From NCBI GenBank assembly GCA_914767715.1, contig OU612068.1, positions 12,462,001 to 12,526,000 on the forward strand: DNA of 64,000 nt, in the 5' to 3' direction. Origin of the DNA: Membranipora membranacea (Eukaryota; Bryozoa; Gymnolaemata; Cheilostomatida; Membraniporidae). Shown here piece after piece: positions 51,293-63,600 of this stretch. The notes below the pieces were generated by a model. The model worked only from the letters and a program-made list of their open reading frames with translations, searched no databases and had not been told where the DNA came from. The translations under genes were made by a program, and so were the position numbers. Each line of letters starts with the position of its first letter. The stretch's first letter is position 1.

Positions 51293-52634
51293 AAGGGAGG
51301 GTATCACGGTTTTTTTTCACCGAGATCAAAAAATAGATTCGCTTCAAACCTACCTCATAGGGAGGAGCAACTCCTGCTCATCTCGAATCTGCAAACCGTT
51401 TGGCTCTGCGGCTTTTCACTCTCTGTCAGTGTCCGTTTTAATTAGGGTCACTTTTGCTAAAAAAAAAACATGCCAAACGGCAGCACTAAAAAATAAAAAC
51501 TCTGTTGGATTCTTATCATACTCCGACCAGTTCAAGCTCTTATTGGCCTCATTCAAACTGCAGAATATTGGAATCCTCTGATTAACTGGTGGGTCATAAC
51601 GCTGACTTGAAGTTTCAAAAATTATACCAAGGGAGGGTATCACGGTTTTTTTTCGCCGAGATCAAAAAATAGATTCGTTTCAAACCTACCTCATAGGGAG
51701 GAGCAACTCCTGCTCATCTCAAATCTGCAAATCGTTTGGCTCTGCAGCTTTTCACTCTCCTTCAGCGTCCGTTTTAATTAGGGTCACTTTTGCTAAAAAA
51801 AAACATGCCAAACGGCAGCATTGAAAAATAAAAACTCTGTTGGATTCTTATCATACTCCGACCAGTTCAAGCTCTTATTGGCCTCATTCAAACCGCAGAA
51901 AATTGGAATCCTCTGATTAACTGGTGGGTCATAACGCTGACTTGAAGTTTCAAAAATTATACCAAGGGAGGGTATCACGGTTTTTTTTCACCGAGATCAA
52001 AAAATAGATTCGCTTCAAACCTACCTCATAGGGAGGAGCAACTCCTGCTCATCTCGAATCTGCAAACCGTTTGGCTCTGCGGCTTTTCACTCTCTGTCAG
52101 TGTCCGTTTTAATTAGGGTCACTTTTGCTAAAAAAAAAACATGCCAAACGGCAGCACTAAAAAATAAAAACTCTGTTGGATTCTTATCATACTCCGACCA
52201 GTTCAAGCTCTTATTGGCCTCATTCAAACTGCAGAATATTGGAATCCTCTGATTAACTGGTGGGTCATAACGCTGACTTGAAGTTTCAAAAATTATACCA
52301 AGGGAGGGTATCACGGTTTTTTTTCGCCGAGATCAAAAAATAGATTCGTTTCAAACCTACCTCATAGGGAGGAGCAACTCCTGCTCATCTCAAATCTGCA
52401 AATCGTTTGGCTCTGCGGCTTTTCACTCTCCGTCAGTGTCCGTTTCAATTAGGGTCACTTTTGCTAAAAAAAAAACATGCCAAACGGCAGCATTGAAAAA
52501 TTAAAACTCTGTTGGATTCTTATCAAACTCCGACCAGTTCAAGCTCTTATTGGCCTCATTCAAACTGCAGAATATTGGAATCCTCTGATTAACTGGTGGG
52601 TCATAACGCTGACTTGAAGTTTCAAAAATTATAC
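51293..52634 (+). repeat. Tandem dimer duplication (2 x 671 bp)
   Basis: Dimers 51,293-51,963 and 51,964-52,634 share CTCTCTGTCAG (instead of CTCTCCGTCAG), TTTTCACCGAG, and the CTCAAATCTGCAAATCG pair. The second monomer of each pair diverges in its 3' half: TTCAGCGTCC in the first, GTTTCAATTAGG in the second. The exact duplicated interval is therefore somewhat shorter than two full dimers. Confidence 0.75.
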
Positions 52635-54646
52635 CAAGGGAGGGTATCACGGTTTTTTATCGCCGAGATCAAAAAAAAAGATTCGCTTCAAACCTACCTC
52701 ATAGGGAGGAGCAACTCCTGCTCATCTCGAATCTGCAAACCGTTTGGCTCTGCGGCTTTTCACTCTCCGTCAGCGTCCGTTTTAATTAGGGTCACTTTTG
52801 CTAAAAAAAAACATGCCAAACGGCAGCATTGAAAAATAAAAACTATGTTGAATTCTTATCATACTCCGACCAGTTCAAGCTCTTATTGGCCTCATTCAAA
52901 CTGCAGAATATTGGAATCCTCTGATTAACTGGTGGGTCACAACGCTGACTTGAAGTTTCAAAAATTATACAAAGGGAGGGTATCACGGTTTTTTTTCGCC
53001 GAGATCAAAAAATAGATTTGCTTCAAACCTACCTCATAGGGAGGAGCAACTCCTGCTCATCTCGAATCTGCAAACCGTTTGGCTCTGCGGCTTTTCACTC
53101 TCCGTCAGTGTCCGTTTTAATTAGGGTCACTTTTGCTAAAAAAAAACATGCCAAACGGCAGCATTGAAAAATAAAAACTCTGTTGGATTCTTATCAAACT
53201 CCGACCAGTTCAAGCTCTTATTGGCCTCATTTAAACTGCAGAATATTGGAATATTCTGATTAACTGGTGGGTCATAACGCTGACTTGAAGTTTCAAAAAT
53301 TATACCAAGGGAGGGTATCACGGTTTTTTTTCGCCGGGATCAAAAAAAGAGTCGCTTCAAACCTACCTCATAGGGAGGAGCAACTCCTGCTCATCTCGAA
53401 TCTGCAAACCTTTTGGCTCTGCAGCTTTTCGTTCTCCTTCAGCGTCCGTTTTAATTAGGGTCACATTTGCTAAAAAAAAACATGCCAAACGGCAGCATTG
53501 AAAAATAAAACCTCTGTTGGATTCTTATCAAACTCCGACCAGTTCAAGCTCTTATTAGCCTCATTCAAACTGTGGAATATTGGAATCCTCTGATTAACTG
53601 GTGGGTCATAACGCTGACTTGAAGTTTCAAAAATTATGCCAAGGGAGGGTATCAAGGTTTTTTTTCGCCGAGATCAAAAAATAGATTCACTTCAAACCTA
53701 CCTCATAGGGAGGAGCAAATCCTGCTCATCTCGAATCTGCAAACTGTTTGGCTCTGCGGCATTTCACTCTCCGTCAGCGTCCGTTTTAATTAGGGTCACT
53801 TTTTCTGAAAAAAAACATGCCAAACGGCAGCACTAAAAAATAAAAACTCTGTTGGATTCTTATCATACTCCGACCAGTTCAAGCTCTTATTGGCCTCATT
53901 CAAACTGCAGAATATTGGAATCCTCTGATTAACTGGTGGGTCATAACGCTGACTTGAAGTTTCAAAAATTATACCAAGGGAGGGTATCACGGTTTTTTTT
54001 CGCCGAGATCAAAAAATAGATTCGTTTCAAACCTACCTCATAGGGAGGAGCAACTCCTGCTCATCTCGAATCTGCAAACCGTTTGGCTCTGCGGCTTTTC
54101 ACTCTCCGTCAGTGTCCGTTTTAATTAGGGTCACTTTTGCTAAAAAAAAAACATGCCAAACGGCAGCATTGAAAAATCAAAACTCTGTTGGATTCTTATC
54201 AAACTCAGACCAGTTCAAGCTCTTATTGGCCTCATTCAAACTGCAGAATATTGGAATCCTCTGATTAACTGGTGGGTCATAACGCTGACTTGAAGTATCA
54301 AAAATTATACCAAGGGAGGGTATCACGGTTTTTTTTCGCCGAGATAAAAAAAAAGATTCGCTTCAAACCTACCTCATAGGGAGGAGCAAATCCTGCTCAT
54401 CTCGAATCTGCAAACTGTTTGGCTCTGCGGCTTTTCACTCTCCGTCAGCGTCCGTTTTAATTAGGGTCACTTTTTCTGAAAAAAAACATGCCAAACGGCA
54501 GCACTAAAAAATAAAAACTCTGTTGGATTCTTATCATACTCCGACCAGTTCAAGCTCTTATTGGCCTCATTCAAACTGCAGAATATTGGAATCCTCTGAT
54601 TAACTGGTGGGTCATAACGCTGACTTGAAGTTTCAAAAATTATACC

Positions 54647-57600
54647 AAGGGAGGGTATCACGGTTTTTTTTCGCCGAGATCAAAAAATAGATTCGTTTCA
54701 AACCTACCTCATAGGGAGGAGCAACTCCTGCTCATCTCGAATCTGCAAACCGTTTGGCTCTGCGGCTTTTCACTCTCCGTCAGTGTCCGTTTTAATTAGG
54801 GTCACTTTTCCTAAAAAAAAAACATGCCAAACGGCAGCATTGAAAAATCAAAACTCTGTTGGATTCTTATCAAACTCCGACCAGTTCAAGCTCTTATTGG
54901 CCTCATTCAAACTGCAGAATATTGGAATCCTCTGATTAACTGGTGGGTCATAACGCTGACTTGAAGTATCAAAAATTATACCAAGGGAGGGTATCACGGT
55001 TTTTTTTCGCCGAGATCAAAAAAAAGATTCGCTTCAAACCTACCTCATAGGGAGGAGCAAATCCTGCTCATCTCGAATCTGCAAACTGTTTGGCTCTGCG
55101 GCTTTTCACTCTCCGTCAGCGTCCGTTTTAATAAGGGTCACTTTTTCTGAAAAAAAACATGCCAAACGGCAGCACTAAAAAATAAAAACTCTGTTGGATT
55201 CTTATCATACTCCGACCTGTTCAAGCTCTTATTGGCCTCATTCAAACTGCAGAATATTGGAATCCTCTGATTAACTGGTGGGTCATAACGCTGACTTGAA
55301 GTTTCAAAAATTATACCAAGGGAGGGTATCACGGTTTTTCTTCGCCGAGATAAAAAAAAAGAGTCGCTTCAAACCTACCTCATAGGGAGGAGCAACTCCT
55401 GCTCATCTCGAATCTGCAAACCGTTTGGCTCTGCAGCTTTTCACTCTCCTTCAGCGTCCGTTTTAATTAGGGTCACTTTTGCTAGAAAAAAACATGCCAA
55501 ACGGCAGCATTGAAAAATAAAAACTCTGTTGGATTCTTCTCAAACTCCGACCAGTTCAAGCTCTTATTAGCCTCATTCAAACTGTCGAATTTTGGAATCC
55601 TCTGATTAACTGGTGGGTCATAACGCTGACTTGAAGTTTCAAAAATTATACCAAGAGAGGCTATCACGGTTTTTTTTAGCCGAGATCAAAAAATAGATTC
55701 GTTTCAAACCTACCTCATAGGGAGGAGCAACTCCTGCTCATCTCGAATCTGCAAACCGTTTGGCTCTGCGGCTTTTCACTCTCCGTCAGTGTCCGTTTTA
55801 ATTAGGGTCACTTTTCCTAAAAAAAAAACATGCCAAACGGCAGCATTGAAAAATCAAAACTCTGTTGGATTCTTATCAAACTCCGACCAGTTCAAGCTCT
55901 TATTGGCCTCATTCAAACTGCAGAATATTGGAATCCTCTGATTAACTGGTGGGTCATAACGCTGACTTGAAGTATCAAAAATTATACCAAGGGAAGGTAT
56001 CACGGTTTTTTTTCGCCGAGATCAAAAAAAAGATTCGCTTCAAACCTACCTCATAGGGAGGAGCAAATCCTGCTCATCTCGAATCTGCAAACTGTTTGGC
56101 TCTGCGGCTTTTCACTCTCCGTCAGCGTCCGTTTTAATAAGGGTCACTTTTTCTGAAAAAAAACATGCCAAACGGCAGCACTAAAAAATACAAACTCTGT
56201 TGGATTCTTATCATACTCCGACCTGTTCAAGCTCTTATTGGCCTCATTCAAACTGCAGAATATTGGAATCCTCTGATTAACTGGTGGGTCATAACGCTGA
56301 CTTGAAGTTTCAAAAATTATACCAAGGGAGGGTATCACGGTTTTTCTTCGCCGAGATAAAAAAAAAGAGTCGCTTCAAACCTACCTCATAGGGAGGAGCA
56401 ACTCCTGCTCATCTCGAATCTGCAAACCGTTTGGCTCTGCAGCTTTTCACTCTCCTTCAGCGTCCGTTTTAATTAGGGTCACTTTTGCTAGAAAAAAACA
56501 TGCCAAACGGCAGCATTGAAAAATAAAAACTCTGTTGGATTCTTCTCAAACTCCGACCAGTTCAAGCTCTTATTAGCCTCATTCAAACTGTCGAATTTTG
56601 GAATCCTCTGATTAACTGGTGGGTCATAACGCTGACTTGAAGTTTCAAAAATTATACCAAGAGAGGCTATCACGGTTTTTTTTAGCCGAGATCAAAAAAT
56701 AGATTCGTTTCAAACCTACCTCATAGGGAGGAGCAACTCCTGCTCATCTCGAATCTGCAAACCGTTTGGCTCTGCGGCTTTTCACTCTCCGTCAGTGTCC
56801 GTTTTAATTAGGGTCACTTTTCCTAAAAAAAAAACATGCCAAACGGCAGCATTGAAAAATCAAAACTCTGTTGGATTCTTATCAAACTCCGACCAGTTCA
56901 AGCTCTTATTGGCCTCATTCAAACTGCAGAATATTGGAATCCTCTGATTAACTGGTGGGTCATAACGCTGACTTGAAGTATCAAAAATTATACCAAGGGA
57001 GGGTATCACGGTTTTTTTTCGCCGAGATCAAAAAAAAGATTCGCTTCAAACCTACCTCATAGGGAGGAGCAAATCCTGCTCATCTCGAATCTGCAAACTG
57101 TTTGGCTCTGCGGCTTTTCACTCTCCGTCAGCGTCCGTTTTAATAAGGGTCACTTTTTCTGAAAAAAAACATGCCAAACGGCAGCACTAAAAAATACAAA
57201 CTCTGTTGGATTCTTATCATACTCCGACCTGTTCAAGCTCTTATTGGCCTCATTCAAACTGCAGAATATTGGAATCCTCTGATTAACTGGTGGGTCATAA
57301 CGCTGACTTGAAGTTTCAAAAATTATACCAAGGGAGGGTATCACGGTTTTTCTTCGCCGAGATAAAAAAAAAGAGTCGCTTCAAACCTACCTCATAGGGA
57401 GGAGCAACTCCTGCTCATCTCGAATCTGCAAACCGTTTGGCTCTGCAGCTTTTCACTCTCCTTCAGCGTCCGTTTTAATTAGGGTCACTTTTGCTAGAAA
57501 AAAACATGCCAAACGGCAGCATTGAAAAATAAAAACTCTGTTGGATTCTTCTCAAACTCCGACCAGTTCAAGCTCTTATTAGCCTCATTCAAACTGTCGA

Positions 57601-57664
57601 ATTTTGGAATCCTCTGATTAACTGGTGGGTCATAACGCTGACTTGAAGTTTCAAAAATTATACC
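54647..57664 (+). repeat. Trimer higher-order repeat, three copies of 1,006 bp
   Basis: Three consecutive 1,006-bp units start at 54,647, 55,653 and 56,659. Each contains the same private variants: TTTTCCTAAAA, TTTTAATAAGGG, CCGACCTGTTC, GCTAGAAAA and TTCTTCTCAAAC. Copies 2 and 3 look almost identical; for instance GGGAAGGTATC near 55,993 occurs only in copy 2. Copy 1 differs at its left edge: AAGGGAGGGTATC instead of AAGAGAGGCTATC, and TCGCC instead of TAGCC. This is the cleanest and apparently youngest amplification in the window. Confidence 0.92.
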
Positions 57665-60600
57665 AAGGGAGGGTATCAAGGTTTTTTTCGCCGAGATCAA
57701 AAAATAGATTCGCTTCAAACCTACCTCATAGGGAGGAGCAACTCCTGCTCATCTCGAATCTGCAAATCGTTTGGCTCTGCGGCTTTTCACTCTCCGTCAG
57801 CGTCCGTTTTAATTAGGGTCACTTTTGCTAAAAATAAACATGCAAAACGGCAGCATTGAAAAATAAAAACTCTGTTGGATTCTTATCAAACTCCAACCAG
57901 TTCAAGCTCTTATTGGCCTCATTCAAACTGCAGAATATTGGAATCCTCTGATTAACTGGTGGGTCATAACGCTGACTTGAAGTTTCAAAAATTACACCAA
58001 GGGAGGGTATCACGGTTTTTTTTCGCCGAGATCAAAAAATAGATTCGCTTCAAACCTACCTCATAGGGAGGAGCAACTCCTGCTCATCTCGAATCTGCAA
58101 ACCGTTTGGCTCTGCGGCTTTTCACTCTCCGTCAGTGTCCGTTTTAATTAGGGTCACTTTTGCTAAAAAAAAAACACGCCAAACGGCAGCAATGAAAATT
58201 AAAACTCTGTTGGATTCTTATCAAACTCCGACCAGTTCAAGCTCTTATTGGCCTCATTCAAACCGCAGAATATTGGAATCCTCTGATTAACTGGTGGGTC
58301 ATAACGCTGACTTGAAGTTTCAAAAATTATACCAAGGGAAGGTATCACGGTTTTTTTTCGCCGAGATCAAAAAAAGGACTCGCTTCAAACCTACCTCATA
58401 GGGAGGAGCAACTCCTGCTCATCTCGAATCTGCAAACCGTTTGGCTCTGCGGCTTTTCACTCTCCGTCAGCGTCCGTTTTAATCACGGTCACTTTTGCTG
58501 AAAAAAAACATGCCAAACAGCAGCATTAAAAAATTGAAACTCTGTTGGATTCTTTTTAAACTCCGACCAGTTCAAGCTCTTATTGGCCTAATTCAAACCT
58601 CAGAATATTGGAATCCTCTGATTAACTGGTGGGTCATAACGCTGACTTGAAGTTTCAAAAATTATACCAAGGGAGGGTATCACGGTTTTTTTTCGCCGAG
58701 ATCAAAAAATAGATTCGCTTCAAACCTACCTCATAGGGAGGAGCAACTCCTGCTCATCTCCATTCTGCAATCCGTTTGGCTCTGCGGCTTTTCACTCTCC
58801 GTCAGCATCCGTTTTAATTAGGGTCACTTTTGCTAAAAAAAAAACATGCCAAACGGCAGCATTGAAAAATAAAAACTCTGTTGGAGTCTTATCAAACTCC
58901 GACCAGTTCAAGCTCTTATTGGCCTCATTCAAACTGCAGAATATTGGAATCCTCTGATTAACTGGTGGGTCATAACGCTGACTTGAAGTTTCAAAAATTA
59001 TACCAAGGGAGGGTATCACGGTTTTTTTTCGCCGAGATCAAAAAAAGGATTCGCTTCAAACCTACCTCATAGGGAGGAGCAACTCCTGCTCATCTCGAAT
59101 CTGCAAACCGTTTGGCTCTGCGGCTTTTCACTCTCCGTCAGCGTCCGTTTTAATTAGGGTCACTTTTGCTAAAAAAAAACATGCCAAACGGCAGCATTGA
59201 AAAATTAAAACTCAGTTTGATTCTTATCAAACTCCGACCAGTTCAAGCTCTTATTGGCCTCATTCAAACTGCAGAATATTGGAATCCTCTGATTAACTGG
59301 TGGGTCATAACGCTGACTTGAAGTTTCAAAAATTATACCAAGGGAGGGAATCAAGGTTTTTTTTTCGCCGAGATCAAAAAATAGATTCGCTTCAAACCAA
59401 CCTCATAGGGAGGAGCAAATCCTGCTCATCTCGAATCTGCAAACCGTTTGGCTCTGCGGCTTTTCACCCTCCGTCAGCGTCCGTTTTAATGAGGGTCACT
59501 TTTGCTGAAAAAAAACATGCCAAACGGCAGCATTAAAAAATTGAAACTCTGTTGGATTCTTTTCAAACTCCGACCAGTTCAAGCTCTTATTGGCCTAATT
59601 CAAACCTCAGAATATTGGAATCCTCTGATTAACTGGTGGGTCATAACGCTGAATTGAAGTTTCAAAAATTATACCATGGGAGGGTATCACGGTTTTTTTT
59701 CGCCGAGATCAAAAAATAGATTCGCTTCAAACCTACCTCATAGGGAGGAGCAACTCCTGCTCATCTCGAATCTGCAATCCGTTTGGCTCTGCGGCTTTTC
59801 ACTCTCCGTCAGCGTCCGTTTCAATTAGGGTCACTTTTGCTGAAAAAAAACATGCCAAACGGCAGCATTGAAAAATTAAAACTCTGTTGGATTCTTATCA
59901 AACTCCGACCAGTTCAAGCTCTTATTGGCCTCATTCAAACCGCAGAATACTGGAATCCTCTGATTAACTGGTGGGTCATAACGCTGACTTGAAGTTTCAA
60001 AAATTATACCAAGGGAGGGTATCACGGTTTTTTTTTGCCGAGATCAAAAAACAGATTCGCTTCAACCCTACCTCATAGGGAGGAGCAACTCCTGCTCATC
60101 TCGAATCTGCAAACCGTTTGGCTCTGCGGCTTTTCACTCTCCGGCAGCGTCCGTTTTAATTAGGGTCACTTTTGCTAAAAAAAAAACATGCCAAACGGCA
60201 GCATTGAAAAATAAAAACTATGTTGGATTCTTATCATACTCCGACCAGTTCAAGCTCTTATTGGCCTCATTCAAACTGCAGAATATTGGAATCCTCTGAT
60301 TAACTGGTTGGTCACAACCCTGACTTGAAGTTTCAAAAATTATACCAAGGGAGGGTATCACGGTTTTTTTTCGCCGAGATCAAAAAATAGATTCGCTTCA
60401 AACCTACCTCATAGGGAGGAGCAACTCCTGCTCATCTCGAATCTGCAAACCGTTTGGCTCTGCGGCTTTTCACTCTCCGTCAGCGTCCGTTTTAATTAGG
60501 GTCACTTTTGCTAAAAAAAAACATGCCAAACGGCAGCATTGAAAAATAAAAACTCTGTTGGATTCTAATCATACTCCGACCAGTTCAAGCTCTTATTGGC

Positions 60601-63600
60601 CTCATTCAAACTGCAGAATATTGGAATCCTCTGATTAACTGGTGGGTCATAACGCTGACTTGAAATTTCAAAAATTATACCAAGGGAGGGTATCACGGTT
60701 TTTTTTCGCCGAGATCAAAATATAGATTCGCTTCAAACCTACCTCATAGGGAGGAGCAACTCCTGCTCATCTCGAATCTGCAAACCGTTTGGCTCTGCGG
60801 CTTTTCACTCTCCATCAGTGTCCGTTTTAATTAGGGTCACTTTTGCTAAAAAAAAACATGCCAAACGGCAGCGATGAAAAACTAAAACTCTGTTGGATTC
60901 TTATCAAACTCCGACCAGTTCAAGCCCTTATTGGCCTCATTCAAACCGCAGAATATTGGAATCCTCTGATTAACTGGTGGGTCATAACGCTGACTTGAAT
61001 TTTCAAAAATTATACCAAGGGAGGGTATCACGGTTTTTTTTCGCCGAGATCAAAAAATAGATTCGCTTCAAACCTACCTCATAGGGAGGAGCAACTCCTG
61101 GTCATCTCGAATCTGCAAACCGTTTGGCTCTGCGGATATTCACTCTCCGTCAGCGTCCGTTTTAATTAGGGTCACTTTTGCTAAAAAAAAAACATGCCAA
61201 ACGGCAGCATTGAAAAATAAAAACTCTGTTGGATTCTTATCAAACTCCGACCAGTTCAAGCTCTTATTGGCCTCATTCAAACTGTCGAATATTGGAATCC
61301 TCTGATTAACTGGTTGGTCATAACGCTGACTTGAAGTTTCAAAAATTATCCCAAGGGAGGGTATCACGGTTTTTTTTTCGCCGAGATCAAAAAATAGATT
61401 CGCTTCAAACCTACCTCATAGGGAGGAGCAACTCCTGCTCATCTCGAATCTGCAAACCGTTTGGCTCTGCGGCTTTTCACTCTCCGTCAGCATCCGTTTT
61501 AATTAGGGTCACTTTTGCTAAAAAAAAAACATGCCAAACGGCAGCATTGAAAAATAAAAACTCTGTTGGAGTCTTATCAAACTCCGACCAGTTCAAGCTC
61601 TTATTGGCCTCATTCAAACTGCAGAATATTGGAATCCTCTGATTAACTGGTGGGTCATAACGCTGACTTGAAGTTTCAAAAATTACACCAAGGGAGGGTA
61701 TCACGGTTTTTTTTCGCCGAGATCAAAAAATAGATTCGCTTCAAACCTACCTCATAGGGAGGAACAACTCCTGCTCATCTCGAATCTGCAAACCGTTTGG
61801 CTCTGCGGCTTTTCACTCTCCGTCAGTGTCCGTTTTAATTAGGGTCACTTTTGCTAAAAAAAAAACGCGCCAAACGGCAGCAATGAAAAATTAAAACTCT
61901 GTTGGATTCTTATCAAACTCCGACCAGTTCAAGCTCTTATTGGCCTCATTCAAACCGCAGAATATTGGAATCCTCTGATTAACTGGTGGGTCATAACGCT
62001 GACTTGAAGTGTCAAAAATTATACCAAGGGAGGGTATCACGGTTTTTTTTCGCCGAGATCAAAAAAAGGATTCGCTTCAAACCTACCTCATAGGGAGGAG
62101 CAACTCCTGCTCATCTCGACTCTGCAAACCGTTTGGCTCTGCAGCTTTTCACTCTCCGTCAGCGTCCGTTTTAATTAGGGTCACTTTTGCTAAAAAAAAC
62201 TTTGCCAAACGGCAGCATTGAAAAATTAAAACTCTGTTTGATTCTTATCAAACTCCGACCAGTTCAAGCTCTTATTGGCCTCATTCAAACTGTCGAATAT
62301 TGGAATCCTCTGATTAACTGGTGGGTCATAACGCTGACTTGAAGTTTCAAAAATTATCCCAAGGGAGGGTATCACGGTTTTTTTTTCGCCGAGATCAATA
62401 AATAGATTCGCTTCAAACCTACCTCATAGGGAGGAGCAACTCCTGCTCATCTCGAATCTGCAAACCGTTTGGCTCTGCGGCTTTTCACTCTCCGTCAGCA
62501 TCCGTTTTAATTAGGGTCACTTTTGCTAAAAAAAAAACATGCCAAACGGCAGCATTGAAAAATAAAAACTCTGTTGGAGTCTTATCAAACTCCGACCAGT
62601 TCAAGCTCTTATTGGCCTCATTCAAACTGCAGAATATTGGAATCCTCTGATTAACTGGTGGGTCATAACGCTGACTTGAAGTTTCAAAAATTATACCAAG
62701 GGAGGGTGTCACGGTTTTTTTTCACCGAGATCAAAAAATAGATTCGCTACAAACCTACCTCATAGGGAGGAGCAACTCCTGCTCATCTCGAATCTGCAAA
62801 CCGTTTGGCTCTGCGGCTTTTCACTCTCCGTCAGCGTCCATTTTAATTAGGGTCACTTTTGCTAAAAAAAAACATGCCAAACGGCAGCATTGAAAAATAA
62901 AAACTCTGTTTGATTCTTATCAAACTCCGACCAGTTCAAGCTCTTATTGGCCTCATTCAAACTGCAGAATATTGGAATCCTCTGATTAACTGGTGGGTCA
63001 TAACGCTGACTTGAAGTTTAAAAAATTATCCCAAGGGAGGGTATCACGGTTTCTTTTCGCCGAGATCAAAAAATAGATTCGCTTCAAACCTACCTCATAG
63101 GGAGGAGCAACTCCTGCTCATCTCGAATCTGCAAACCGTTTGGCTCTGCGGCTTTTCACTCTCCGTCAGCATCCGTTTTAATTAGGGTCACTTTTGCTAA
63201 AAAAAAAACATGCCAAACGGCAGCATTGAAAAATAAAAACTCTGTTGGAGTCTCATCAAACTCCGACCAGTTCAAGCTCTTAGTGGCCTCATTCAAATCG
63301 CAGAATATTGGAATCCCCTGATTAACTGGTGGGTCATAACGCTGACTTGAATTTTCAACAATTATACCAAGGGAGGGTATCACGGTTTTTTTTCGCCGAG
63401 ATCAAAATATAGATTCGCTTCAAACCTACCTCATAGGGAGGAGCAACTCCTGCTCATCTCGAATCTGCAAACCGTTTGGCTCTGCGGCTTTTCACTCTCC
63501 GTCAGTGTCCGTTTTAATTAGGGTCACTTTTGCTAAAAAAAAACATGCCAAACGGCAGCAATGAAAAATTAAAACTCTGTTGGATTCTTATCAAACTCCG

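Larger units (their letters stand above)
32519..54646 (+). repeat. Array block C: 66 monomers of reshuffled HOR types
   Basis: This block is built mainly from types found in the second half of the block-B unit: the TTTTTCTTCG + CCTTCAG type, the ACTATG/CACAACG type, the TTTTTCTGA/CACTAAAA type and the GATTCGTTTC type. The distinctive opening types of block B (CCGGTTTAATTAGGGTAAC, TTTTGTTTTTCG, GCCGTACGGC) are missing. New block-specific variants appear, such as GAATATTCTG (near 35,481), GAAAAATCAAAAC (near 36,401) and GCTAAAAAAGAAAC (near 40,728). These recur at 8-, 11- and 12-monomer intervals. Confidence 0.85.

Noticed and set aside
834-63383. Roughly a hundred short open frames (60-106 codons) on both strands
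   Set aside because: They are the same few frames of the satellite monomer repeated at 335-bp spacing. A recurrent A/T site turns the commonest one into a stop, the monomer length is not a multiple of three, and I see no recognisable domain. I treat them as chance frames.
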